The position numbers were made by a program, and so were the translations under genes. Below the pieces are notes generated by a model. That model saw only the letters and a list, made by a program, of their open reading frames with translations, did not search any database and was not told where the DNA came from. 64,000 nucleotides of DNA from Salvia splendens (taxonomy: Eukaryota > Streptophyta > Magnoliopsida > Lamiales > Lamiaceae), in assembly GCF_004379255.2 (NCBI RefSeq), contig NC_056048.1, positions 5,986,001 to 6,050,000 of the forward strand, in the 5' to 3' direction. Shown in pieces: positions 23,814 through 32,019 of the stretch; the stretch's first letter is position 1, and every line of letters begins with the position of its first letter.

Positions 23814-24853
23814 GTTAGTCATATAAATTAATATAAATGCAGAATTTAACAAAAAATTACTCCGTATGAATTTATAGGCAAATATCCTATTTGATCAAAA
23901 TTCAAATTAATTCTAGTAGACTTTTTATATACGCACAAGTATGCAACGATGTCACGTCGTGTACAATCTACTCAGTGTAAGAGAGTCATATGTAGTAATA
24001 TTTTTAATGTGATTCTTACATTTGGTTTTTGTAATCGTAGATAAAGAGCCAATTTTCTTCATTGTGTCAGGACCGCCTTATAAAGTGTCATAACAAAAGG
24101 TATCCACAAAAACTAAATAGCTTACATTATTGGCAAATTTTCTTTATATCTATCTAGCTTCTTTTATGTTTACAAATTATTTTGTCTGCATGCAATTTAC
24201 TCATATACTACTAGTACTATAATTCAAGAATGAAAATTGTGTAGCATGGTGGTAGCATCAAAGTTATTAATTTAAAAAAAATGGGGCATCTAGTATATAT
24301 ATTATAAAATAGTAGGAGTACTAGCTAGTGGAGTATTTTATATTTGAGGGATGAAAACAGTGAGCTATAGAAAGATTTCCAGATATAGAAAGTGTAGAAA
24401 AAAAGTAAATCATACACACAATTATACAGAAGTGAGATTTTATTTGTTGGGGGGCTTGCAGGATTTCAAGTGGGGACTGGGGACTGCTGGAGAAATGTCT
24501 CAAGTTATATCATACGACATTAAATTTTGGCTGCCCGATTCTTCAATTCATGAATTATTTATGTTTTAGATAAGATACATGCATGTCTAAATGTAATAGT
24601 ATTTCCTATTTTCGTCCCTGTTACTACAACAAATTCAAATCCACCAGCAAAATATTTTAATACTATCATACTCCGTATTATATTTATTGCAACAATTACA
24701 AGCCAATAAACAAATACACTTGTATGATTGTGACACATTAAACAGAAGTGCAGCAAACCATATAATGCACTCACAGTGAGCGCAACATAATGAAATATCA
24801 CATAAACACATTGATACCAGTAATAAAAGGATAAAACTGAATCACACCACAAC
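23814..24853. other. intergenic, no gene seen
   Basis: No supported gene. The frames at 24321-24852 are short, on both strands, and without recognisable domains. Confidence 0.4.
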
Positions 24854-25042
24854 CAGGGACGGAGCTAGGAATTTGTATGAAATGGGGGCAAATTTACATA
24901 TGAAGGAATTTTAAAATTTTGGGGAGGGGCAATTAGTAGAAGATTAAAAGAAATTAATTTAAAATGGATATATAAATACATGGGACGAAAAACATGAGGT
25001 GGGGCAATTGCCCATCTTTAATAACATATAGATCCGCCCCTG
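24854..25042. mobile_element. short hAT-type MITE
   Basis: The left end CAGGGACGGAGCTAGGA pairs with the reverse-complemented right end CAGGGGCGGATCTATA. Flanking 8-bp sequences ACCACAAC (24846-24853) and ACGACAAC (25043-25050) differ at one base, matching the 8-bp target duplication of hAT elements. It is 189 bp and non-coding. Confidence 0.75.
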
Positions 25043-25431
25043 ACGACAACCACAAAGGGTGAAAGTTGAAACATAATCAACAGAAGAAAAAGCAAAAGCA
25101 AAGAGATCCATAGAGAGAAGTTATACAATAAGAGACGACAAAAGTGAACGTAAGAGTGTGTGTTTGTGAAAAAGAGTTTTTAGTAGCATAAATTGTGAGC
25201 CGAGCATGATTTTGAAGAATCAATCGAGTCTGTTAAAAATGGGTTACTCATTCTCTTAAACGGCCTTGTAAGTTGGGAGAGTTATCCACTGATTTATAGA
25301 AGAGTCAGACCACTATTTTATCGATGTGAAACAATAAAGGAAACCAATATACCCGACAATGTGTCGGGTGGGATGATCATCAGACTTCCACACTAACTAC
25401 ATAGATTCAATCACTGACTTGAGTCCACTTT

Positions 25432-25532
25432 GATACTTATGTCATTTCTTACTCCATCTTCTACTACATACACGGAAACAGAAACATGTGTGTATGTAGT
25501 GGAAGCTGGAGTAGGAAATGACATAAGTGATC
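25432..25532. repeat. long near-perfect hairpin upstream of ANT
   Basis: Arms of about 43 nt (25432-25474 and 25490-25532) are inverted, with a loop of about 15 nt. The left arm contains CTTATGTCATTTCTTACTCC and the right arm GGAGTAGGAAATGACATAAG. Weaker pairing extends outward about 15 nt on each side. It ends about 500 bp before the ANT start codon. It could be a foldback MITE, a MIRNA-like precursor, or neither. Confidence 0.6.
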
Positions 25533-25912
25533 CTAAATGGACCATCCGCCACCATCTTAAGAGGTTTTATAAGAGGGAGTTATCCAGAGAAGGAAGTCAT
25601 AATCACAGGATGGTTTTCAATAGAATGTAGATTTTGAATGGATTTGATAAAATTGAATATGAGAGCAAGCTATGGTGTAAATTGAATATATGTGTATATG
25701 GATATTTATGTGAAGAGTGGGGAAAAAAGCAAAAGAAAATGTCTTTCTCAAGCACGGATCCCAATGGAATGCTGGAACGATGCCCAGCATTGCTTGCTGG
25801 AACAGGAACTCATTCTTTTTGTATCTCCACTACATAGAGAGATACTCCTACAAAACAAAAACAAAAGATACAACAGACTCTTGGATTTTCGCTTAGATTT
25901 CGTCTCTCCTCC

Positions 25913-25919
25913 TATAAAA
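25913..25919 (+). promoter_or_regulatory. candidate TATA box of ANT
   Basis: TATAAAA lies 110 bp upstream of the ANT start codon, preceded by pyrimidine-rich TCGTCTCTCCTCC. It is the best-placed TATA motif and would give a 5' leader of about 80 nt. No transcription start evidence is available. Confidence 0.5.
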
Positions 25920-26028
25920 CAAAACACACCTCCCATCCCTCATTTCAATTCACAAAGAAATACTCCATCATTAGTGTATTCGTTTCCAATCATTGACATG
26001 CTTCCTTGCTCCATCTAAACAAGCAAAC

Positions 26029-28123
26029 ATGGCTGATGAAAGCAACAACAGCAATTGGTTGGGATTCTCTCTCTCAGCTCCAAGCATGGACGACCACCCC
26101 TCCTCTAACGCCGTTACCACTCCCGCCCCCATCAACTTCAACTACCCCGGCTTCTGCTACGGCGACGCCCCCAGCTTCTACTCCCACTTAACCGTCATGC
26201 CTCTCAAATCCGACGGCTCCCTTTGCTTGATGGAAGCCATCAACCGCTCTCAGCCACAAGGTGCCTTTCTCAGATCTCAATCCCCTCTCCCTTTGCATGT
26301 CTGCTTATATTTGTATAATGAATGTGTTACTGCATTGACTACAGCTCCGAAGCTGGAAGATTTCTTCGGAGTGGGCCATCCCCATCACTACGAAGGAGGA
26401 ATGGCGCTGAGCCTCGACAGCATGTACTACCACGCCAACACTCAACCCACCGCGACCGATTTCCTCAGCTCCGACCACCTTCACCTCCAGGAGTATCCAC
26501 TTTACTACGCGCCGCCTGACCACGCTTCTCCGCCCGACCAAATATCCGGTGGAGAGGCGTATAATGAGCTGCAGACTCTAAGCCTTTCGATGAGCCCCGG
26601 CTCGCAGTCCAGCTGCGCCACCGCCCCTGTTGCCTTAGTCAGCTACGACAACAAGAAAAGAGGGCAGGAGAAAGTCGATCAGAAGCAGATCGTTCACCGC
26701 AAATCCATTGACACATTCGGCCAGAGAACCTCTCAGTACAGAGGCGTCACCAGGTAATAAATAAACCCCTATTTTTCTTTTCTTTTTTTTTTTTTGTCAA
26801 AAACTATACTAATATGAATGGTTCAAAATCAGACATCGATGGACTGGGAGATACGAAGCTCATTTATGGGACAACAGTTGCAAGAAAGAAGGCCAGAGCA
26901 GGAAGGGAAGGCAAGGTTAGTGTAATGTAATTTGTTCCATTCTATTAGAATATGTTTATTAGTAATAATCATGGGACTGACTTATATCCTATTTTATTGG
27001 CATTCAAATTGGTGTGGGGCGATGCGGACGAATTCTCCTTTTGCAGTTTACCTTGGTAAAATGAGTTTAGTACTTAATTGTTATTGTGAAATGCTATTTT
27101 GAGTGTGGAGTGTTTCTTGTTATAGAGTGTGATTTATGTTTGGCAATTCAGGAGGGTATGATATGGAACAAAAAGCTGCCCGGGCTTATGATTTGGCCGC
27201 ACTCAAGTACTGGGGACCCTCCACACACATCAATTTTCCGGTCTGTCTTGACTTTACTCTCTCTTCACTTTTTATGTTACCATTTTGTCTTTCTTTTACT
27301 AACACATCACATCGCAGTTGGAGAATTACCAACAAGAGCTGGAAGAAATGAAGAACATGAGCCGCCAAGAATACGTTGCTCATCTCCGGAGGAAAAGCAG
27401 TGGCTTCTCTAGGGGAGCTTCCATCTACAGAGGAGTCACAAGGTCTAGACATGTCCTGTTTTTTCTGGACTTGATAATTTGGTGTTCTTGATATGTGTAT
27501 TGTTATTTAGCAGACATCATCAACACGGTCGCTGGCAAGCCCGCATCGGCCGCGTCGCCGGCAACAAGGATCTCTATCTCGGCACATTCAGTGAGTTGGA
27601 ACTTGGAAATCATTGTTACATTCTCTTCTTCAAACTGCGTTACCTTATTTTTGTATTATCAATAGGTACGCAGGAGGAGGCTGCGGAGGCGTACGACGTC
27701 GCGGCCATCAAGTTTAGAGGCGTGAACGCGGTGACGAACTTCGACATCACGCGCTACGACGTGAAGAGGATCATGGAGAGCAACGGCCTTCTCCCTGGTG
27801 AAATGGCGCGACGGAACAAAGAGATTGTCGTTGTCACGGCCTCTTCTTCGAACGACAATAATGCGGTTGTTGTGGCCAAGGAGTGTGAGTGGAGAGTGGC
27901 GCTGCCTAATGGCATGGGCGAGGCGGGGAAGATGTCCCTTGCCAGCTCGAGGGAGGGCAGCCCGGACCGGAACAATGTGCTTCCCCTCCAATTTCCTGCC
28001 CTGCCTAACAAGTTTTTCCCCTGCCCCACGGGGGGCGAGGGCGCGGCCGCTTGGATCCCTGCTGCCGGCCCAATGCGGGCCCAAGTGCCGCTCTTCTCTG
28101 CCTGGGCTGCGGATATTAAGTGA
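26029..28123 (+). CDS. ANT: AINTEGUMENTA (ANT), AP2-family transcription factor
   Basis: This is a nuclear AP2/ERF-superfamily regulator; Arabidopsis ANT promotes cell proliferation in lateral organs and ovules. Eight exons, by splice sites and phase: 26029-26260, 26345-26753, 26833-26915, 27047-27055, 27152-27240, 27318-27442, 27514-27590 and 27666-28123, totalling 493 aa. Residues 9-16 are NWLGFSLS (euANT motif). The ANT-specific stretches [28 protein letters not shown] and [18 protein letters not shown] precede AP2 repeat 1 (about 208-274). A linker ([20 protein letters not shown]) leads to repeat 2 (about 310-367). The C-terminus ends [12 protein letters not shown], like Arabidopsis ANT. 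ATG 26029 is the first ATG in its frame. Exon 4 is the 9-nt micro-exon known from AP2-family genes. Intron 1 is 84 bp and stop-free in frame, so its retention would add 28 residues. No lesion was seen; the gene appears intact. Confidence 0.93.
27047..27055 (+). other. ANT: 9-nt micro-exon of ANT
   Basis: TTTACCTTG is bounded by TTTTGCAG and GTAAAATG. With the flanking split codons it encodes the V-Y-L-G junction of AP2 repeat 1. Without it the VYLGGYD motif is lost, although the frame is kept. Confidence 0.9.
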
Positions 28124-28612
28124 CACGTCTTCGTTGTTGGGATGGATGTGTTTTGCTTGTACAAAAAGGAAATATTATCTCAAGGCAAATTAAGGGGTGG
28201 TTTGGTTTGATGTAGGATTATTAATGTTCTTAGCAATTTGTGTAGGAAGGTCCAAACTTTTTCCACTAAACCGGTTTGGACAGCTTTCAATGAAATTAAT
28301 GGGCTTTTTGTGAATGATGATTAGATTTAAGCTCCAAGAAGAGAAAGAGAACTTTTACTTTTGTAAGAATGATTCTTTGACTTGGCCATAACTACTAGTA
28401 CCAAAAAAATCAATTTCTCTAGTTTGGTGGAGCTTTCCATGCAGAGTAATAATTTCATCTTCTTTCTTTTATGAAAACTGGTTTTGGCATTTAAATCATG
28501 GTGACTTTTGTGCTGTCTAGTCATATTCAGAGCCCCTACAAGGAGTTATCCATGGGAAATGTTTCCTCAGACCAAACATGATTATTTCAGGAATTAAAAT
28601 GTTGATTAAGAG
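28124..28612 (+). other. ANT 3' flank / probable 3' UTR
   Basis: AT-rich. No second gene was seen. A candidate polyadenylation region (AATGAAATTAATGGG, near 28290) lies about 170 bp after the stop codon. Confidence 0.35.
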
Positions 28613-28614
28613 TA

Positions 28615-28825
28615 CTCTATTCATTCCATGTTAATGGAGTCATTTTTCTATTTTAGGAAATTTCAAGTTAATTGAGTCATTTCTATTTTTTTAAAAAGTA
28701 ATTCTCCTTTTTACTTTATTCTCTCTTACTTTACTCTCTCTTACTTTTTTCACCATCAATTTAACACACTATTCATAAACTTCGTATAGAAGAGAAATAC
28801 CTCCGTTAACAAGAAATGGAGGGAG
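28615..28825. mobile_element. Stowaway-type MITE in the ANT 3' flank
   Basis: The left CTCTATTCATTCCATGTTAA and the reverse-complemented right CTCCCTCCATTTCTTGTTAA are inverted. TA flanks both ends (28613-28614 and 28826-28827). It is 211 bp and lies 490 bp beyond the ANT stop codon. Confidence 0.75.
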
Positions 28826-29123
28826 TAATTACTAATTGTGTGGCCAATGGTAAAAAAAGGGCATTGAGAGTGGTGTCCAATTTGGGTAGATATGTTACTG
28901 TAGGGTGAGAATGATGCATGTATGAAAGCCTAGATTTTTGCAGGCAAATGCAAGATATGCTGTCCAATTGCAGAGTGTGATTGATATTCATTGCCCTATC
29001 ATTACATTTACAACTACCCCATGAAGGTTTTACTCAAAGCTTGGTAATATTATTGCAACTGATGGGGTGCGTACTAAACAAGCCCAACAGCAATGACGGC
29101 CCATCAGCCCAAAGCCCAAGGAA

Positions 29124-29367
29124 GAGTATGAGTTCGGCATTACCAAAGAGTTCGGCCTCAGCCTACAGCTCGGTAAAAGCCAACCTATCAAGCTCTGCTC
29201 TCAGGTCGGCATCAAGCTCTACTCTCAGATCGGCAACCAAAGCAGGAGTATGAGTTCGGCATTACCAAAGAGTTCGGCCTCAGCCTACAGCTCGGTAAAA
29301 GCCAACCAATCAAGCTCTGCTCTCAGGTCGGCATCAAGCTCTACTCTCAGATCGGCAACCAAAGCAG
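29124..29367 (+). repeat. 122-bp tandem duplication inside the LTR
   Basis: Unit 1 is 29124-29245 and unit 2 is 29246-29367, differing at one visible position (CCTATC against CCAATC). The same pair with the same difference occurs in the 3' LTR at 39490-39733. The duplication therefore predates the last transposition. U3 duplications often affect promoter strength. Confidence 0.9.
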
Positions 29368-29560
29368 TTCGGTCTCAGTATTCGACCGAACAAGGAGTTA
29401 GTGGACCCATACAGGATGTCCAACACACCCACTACCACGTGGTGTCAACTCAGGCCACGATCGTAGGCCATGACCTACGCTACATCCACGATCTTAGGCC
29501 ATGACCTACACGACATCCACGACTTAGGGTGGTGATGCAAGCCACGATCTTAGTCCAAGA

Positions 29561-29567
29561 TATAAAT
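29561..29567 (+). promoter_or_regulatory. candidate LTR TATA box
   Basis: TATAAAT in CCAAGATATAAATGGAAC, about 240 bp before the LTR end. This is a plausible U3/R boundary signal. The 3' LTR copy is at 39927-39933. Confidence 0.5.
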
Positions 29568-29801
29568 GGAACTTAGATCTGATATGAGAAGGTTAAGCTC
29601 TCTAGAGATAAAACACCATATAGCAAATAGCAAGTTTGTATTTGTAAGCTGTAGAAAACAGATCAAGCAATACAATCTTGCCCTCCCTTTTTCCCGTGGA
29701 CGTAGATTTACTTCAGTAAATCGAACCACGTAAATTCTTTGTGTCTGTATTTTCATTCTCTACCAGCATTTGCTAACATCAAAAATTCGCGGATCCATCA
29801 C

Positions 29802-29819
29802 TGGCGCCGTCTGTGGGAA
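29802..29819 (+). other. primer binding site of the retrotransposon
   Basis: TGGCGCCGTCTGTGGGAA begins one base after the 5' LTR. The initial TGGCGCCGT is complementary to the 3' end of plant tRNA-Asp (…ACGGCGCCA); the rest diverges from the usual tRNA-Asp complement. Primer identity is therefore tentative. Confidence 0.75.
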
Positions 29820-29877
29820 GCAGAGAACAAAATTTGTGATAAAGCGAATTTTTGATCCATTTTTTTCCACCCAAAAA

Positions 29878-31992
29878 ATGCATACCAGATCGCAGAGTAC
29901 CCGTATTCCTGCCCGTGAGAACCAGGAGGAAGCCAATCCATCCCATAGGTCTGGAAAACAGCCTAGGGATAAATCCACCACCAGTTCTCATGGCGAAGGA
30001 ACAGGCCGCTCCAAAAATCGTCCCACTGAGTCTTCCCAGCAGCCTGATTTGAATGAGGCTGTCAAGCTGTTCTTGGCTGAGAAGCAGGATGAGTTCTTAG
30101 CCTTCCTGCAAAAGAGCCAAGAGCCGAAGACGAAAGCGGAGGATTCTCCTTCCTCATCCAGACATGAAAGTCACTACCGCAGTAGTGCCGTGTCTTCCAG
30201 GAAGAAGAATCCTCAACCCCGACATATTCCTGCTCTTCCTCGGTACCGGAATCACAGGAGAACTCAATCTCCTCCATACCGACGAGATATCGGATTCGCC
30301 GTGTACGGAGCACTGAAGACTCCGTTCTCGGACGACATCACCCGAACTCCCCTACCGCAGAACTACCGAACTCCGTCGATGACTTACGACGGGCTCGTGG
30401 ACCCTCACGATTTCTTGGGGCGCTATCAGTATAACATGGCGAACCAGGGTCTCAACGAGGTCCACATGTGCAAGCTGTTTCCCGAGCTGCTCATCGGGAA
30501 CGCGAGAAGGTGGTTCGATAGCCTCCCCCAGGGCAGCATCAGATCTTACCGAGATCTAATGGATGCCTTCCACAGGAGGTTCTTTCAGAAAGCGGAAGCC
30601 CGAATCACTTCGGCTCAGCTGCTTTCCATTCGTCAAGGTCGCGACGAAAAAATCAGCGACTTTATGACAAGATTCCACAAGGAATGCCTGCAAGTAGACG
30701 ATCTCAACGATCTGCTTGTCATCTCGGCATTCCAAAATGGAATCCTGCCCGGAGCTCTCTACAGGAAGCTCGTTGAGTGCGGTCCGCAGACAGCTCAGGA
30801 AATGTGGGACATTGCGGACCAGTACTCCCGGGCCGATGAGGCAGACCGTCGCAAACGGTCGTTAGACAGCTCATCGTCCCGAGGAGACAGGAGGAAGCCC
30901 GATCATAGCGATCAGGGACATCCTCGCCGAACTCCTTTTGGCGATCAGGGACATCCTCGCCGAACTCCTTTTGAAAGGATTCAAAGGACTCCGGTGCAAG
31001 ACAGATTGGGACCCCGTCTCAATCCCGAGAAGCCGCCCGCTCAGTTCGTACCGCTGAACAAGCCGAGAGCGGAAATTTTCGAACTACACTCCGACCTGTT
31101 CGAAAAGCCAAAGCGGATGACGAAATCTGCCGCGCGCCGACCCCAGGATAACTACTGCTCCTACCATCAAGACCACGGTCACGATACCGAGGAGTGCAGA
31201 AACTTGGCTGCAGGTATCGATGTTCTTGTGAGGGCAGGGACATTGAAAAAATACCAAAGCAAGCAGTCAAAGAAGAATAAGAAGCAGAGAGGTGCGAACT
31301 GCGCTCCTCAGGATCCGAAAAGGCAGCCGGATCCCGAAGACGATGACGAGCCGCAATATGATGGAGTAATCCTGACTATTGACGCTCTCCCTGCCGGGAA
31401 GACCAAGTCGTCCCTGAAGTCAGAGCGCAGGGGCTCCAATCGAGAGGAGCCAACGCATAAAAGGCTGAAGCAGGACGAAGTGATTACGTTCTCGGATGCT
31501 GATCCCGTCCCGGCCATCTCTCCTCACCAAGACGCCATTGTCATCCAAGCCGGAGTGGCAAACAAACTGATCCACAGGGTGTTTGTGGATACAGGAGCGT
31601 CAGTCAGCATTCTTTTTAAAGAGTGCTTCGACAAACTAGAAGTGGACCCAGCTCGGCTCAGCCCGGCTCCGCTTCCCCTGAAGAGCTTCGCCCAGGAGGA
31701 CACCCGCCCTGAAGGTATTATCAGCCTTCCGATCACGGTGGGGAAAGCGCCTACTAGCTCCAGTACGATGATTGAGTTTTTCGTGGTAAAAGCTCGGTCC
31801 CCGTACAACGTCATCCTGGGAAGAGACTGGCTCAACACAGTTCGGGCCGTTTGCTCCACCTATCACCTCACCATCAAGATCCCTACTAAAGGAGGGATAG
31901 CGGTCATCCGAGGTGACCAAAAAAGAGCAAAGGAATGCCTGCAAATTGCGCTTAGAAGTGCCGAGCAGTCAGATCGGCACCACCAAGCATAG
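29878..31992 (+). CDS. retrotransposon Gag-protease polyprotein
   Basis: 704 codons from the first ATG in frame (29878) to TAG at 31990-31992. The open frame extends upstream to 29770 without an ATG. A Retrotrans_gag domain spans about residues 166-330 (TYDGLVDPHDFLGRYQ ... NARRWFDSLP ... EMWDIADQYSRADEA). A basic linker carries an 11-residue duplication, GDQGHPRRTPF. A zinc-knuckle-like C427-x2-H430-x4-H435-x4-C440 follows. The aspartic protease has active-site D571-T-G-A-S and the distal ILGRDW (646-651). Gag forms the particle and binds RNA; the protease cleaves the polyproteins. The next gene is in the same frame beyond the single UAG, so Gag-Pro-Pol could be made by readthrough. Confidence 0.92.
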   Translation: MHTRSQSTRIPARENQEEANPSHRSGKQPRDKSTTSSHGEGTGRSKNRPTESSQQPDLNEAVKLFLAEKQDEFLAFLQKSQEPKTKAEDSPSSSRHESHYRSSAVSSRKKNPQPRHIPALPRYRNHRRTQSPPYRRDIGFAVYGALKTPFSDDITRTPLPQNYRTPSMTYDGLVDPHDFLGRYQYNMANQGLNEVHMCKLFPELLIGNARRWFDSLPQGSIRSYRDLMDAFHRRFFQKAEARITSAQLLSIRQGRDEKISDFMTRFHKECLQVDDLNDLLVISAFQNGILPGALYRKLVECGPQTAQEMWDIADQYSRADEADRRKRSLDSSSSRGDRRKPDHSDQGHPRRTPFGDQGHPRRTPFERIQRTPVQDRLGPRLNPEKPPAQFVPLNKPRAEIFELHSDLFEKPKRMTKSAARRPQDNYCSYHQDHGHDTEECRNLAAGIDVLVRAGTLKKYQSKQSKKNKKQRGANCAPQDPKRQPDPEDDDEPQYDGVILTIDALPAGKTKSSLKSERRGSNREEPTHKRLKQDEVITFSDADPVPAISPHQDAIVIQAGVANKLIHRVFVDTGASVSILFKECFDKLEVDPARLSPAPLPLKSFAQEDTRPEGIISLPITVGKAPTSSSTMIEFFVVKARSPYNVILGRDWLNTVRAVCSTYHLTIKIPTKGGIAVIRGDQKRAKECLQIALRSAEQSDRHHQA

Positions 31993-31998
31993 CAATCA
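31990..31998 (+). promoter_or_regulatory. candidate leaky stop / readthrough signal
   Basis: UAG CAA UCA fits the UAG-CAR-YYA context known from tobamovirus-type stop-codon readthrough. Upstream and downstream reading frames are the same, and there is no other stop before the pol ATG at 32020. Confidence 0.6.
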
Positions 31999-32019
31999 CA
32001 GCAGCCGGAGTCAGAGGCG

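Larger units (their letters stand above)
29060..29800 (+). repeat. 5' LTR
   Basis: 741 bp, TGATGG...CCATCA. It contains a 122-bp tandem duplication in presumed U3 and a TATAAAT at 29561-29567 suitable for the retrotransposon promoter. Confidence 0.95.

Noticed and set aside
25993..26028. Upstream extension of the ANT frame (12 codons)
   Set aside because: The frame opens with TTG, not ATG. The first ATG is 26029, matching the expected short N-terminus before NWLGFSLS.
27659..28164. Minus-strand frames of 136-155 codons opposite the last ANT exon
   Set aside because: Shadow frames of a GC-rich exon with no domain. The plus-strand ANT reading is unambiguous.
28981..29504. Ser-rich frames of 84-90 codons (SSALPKSSASAYSS) in the 5' LTR, repeated in the 3' LTR
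   Set aside because: They lie in non-coding LTR sequence and owe their repetition to the 122-bp duplication.
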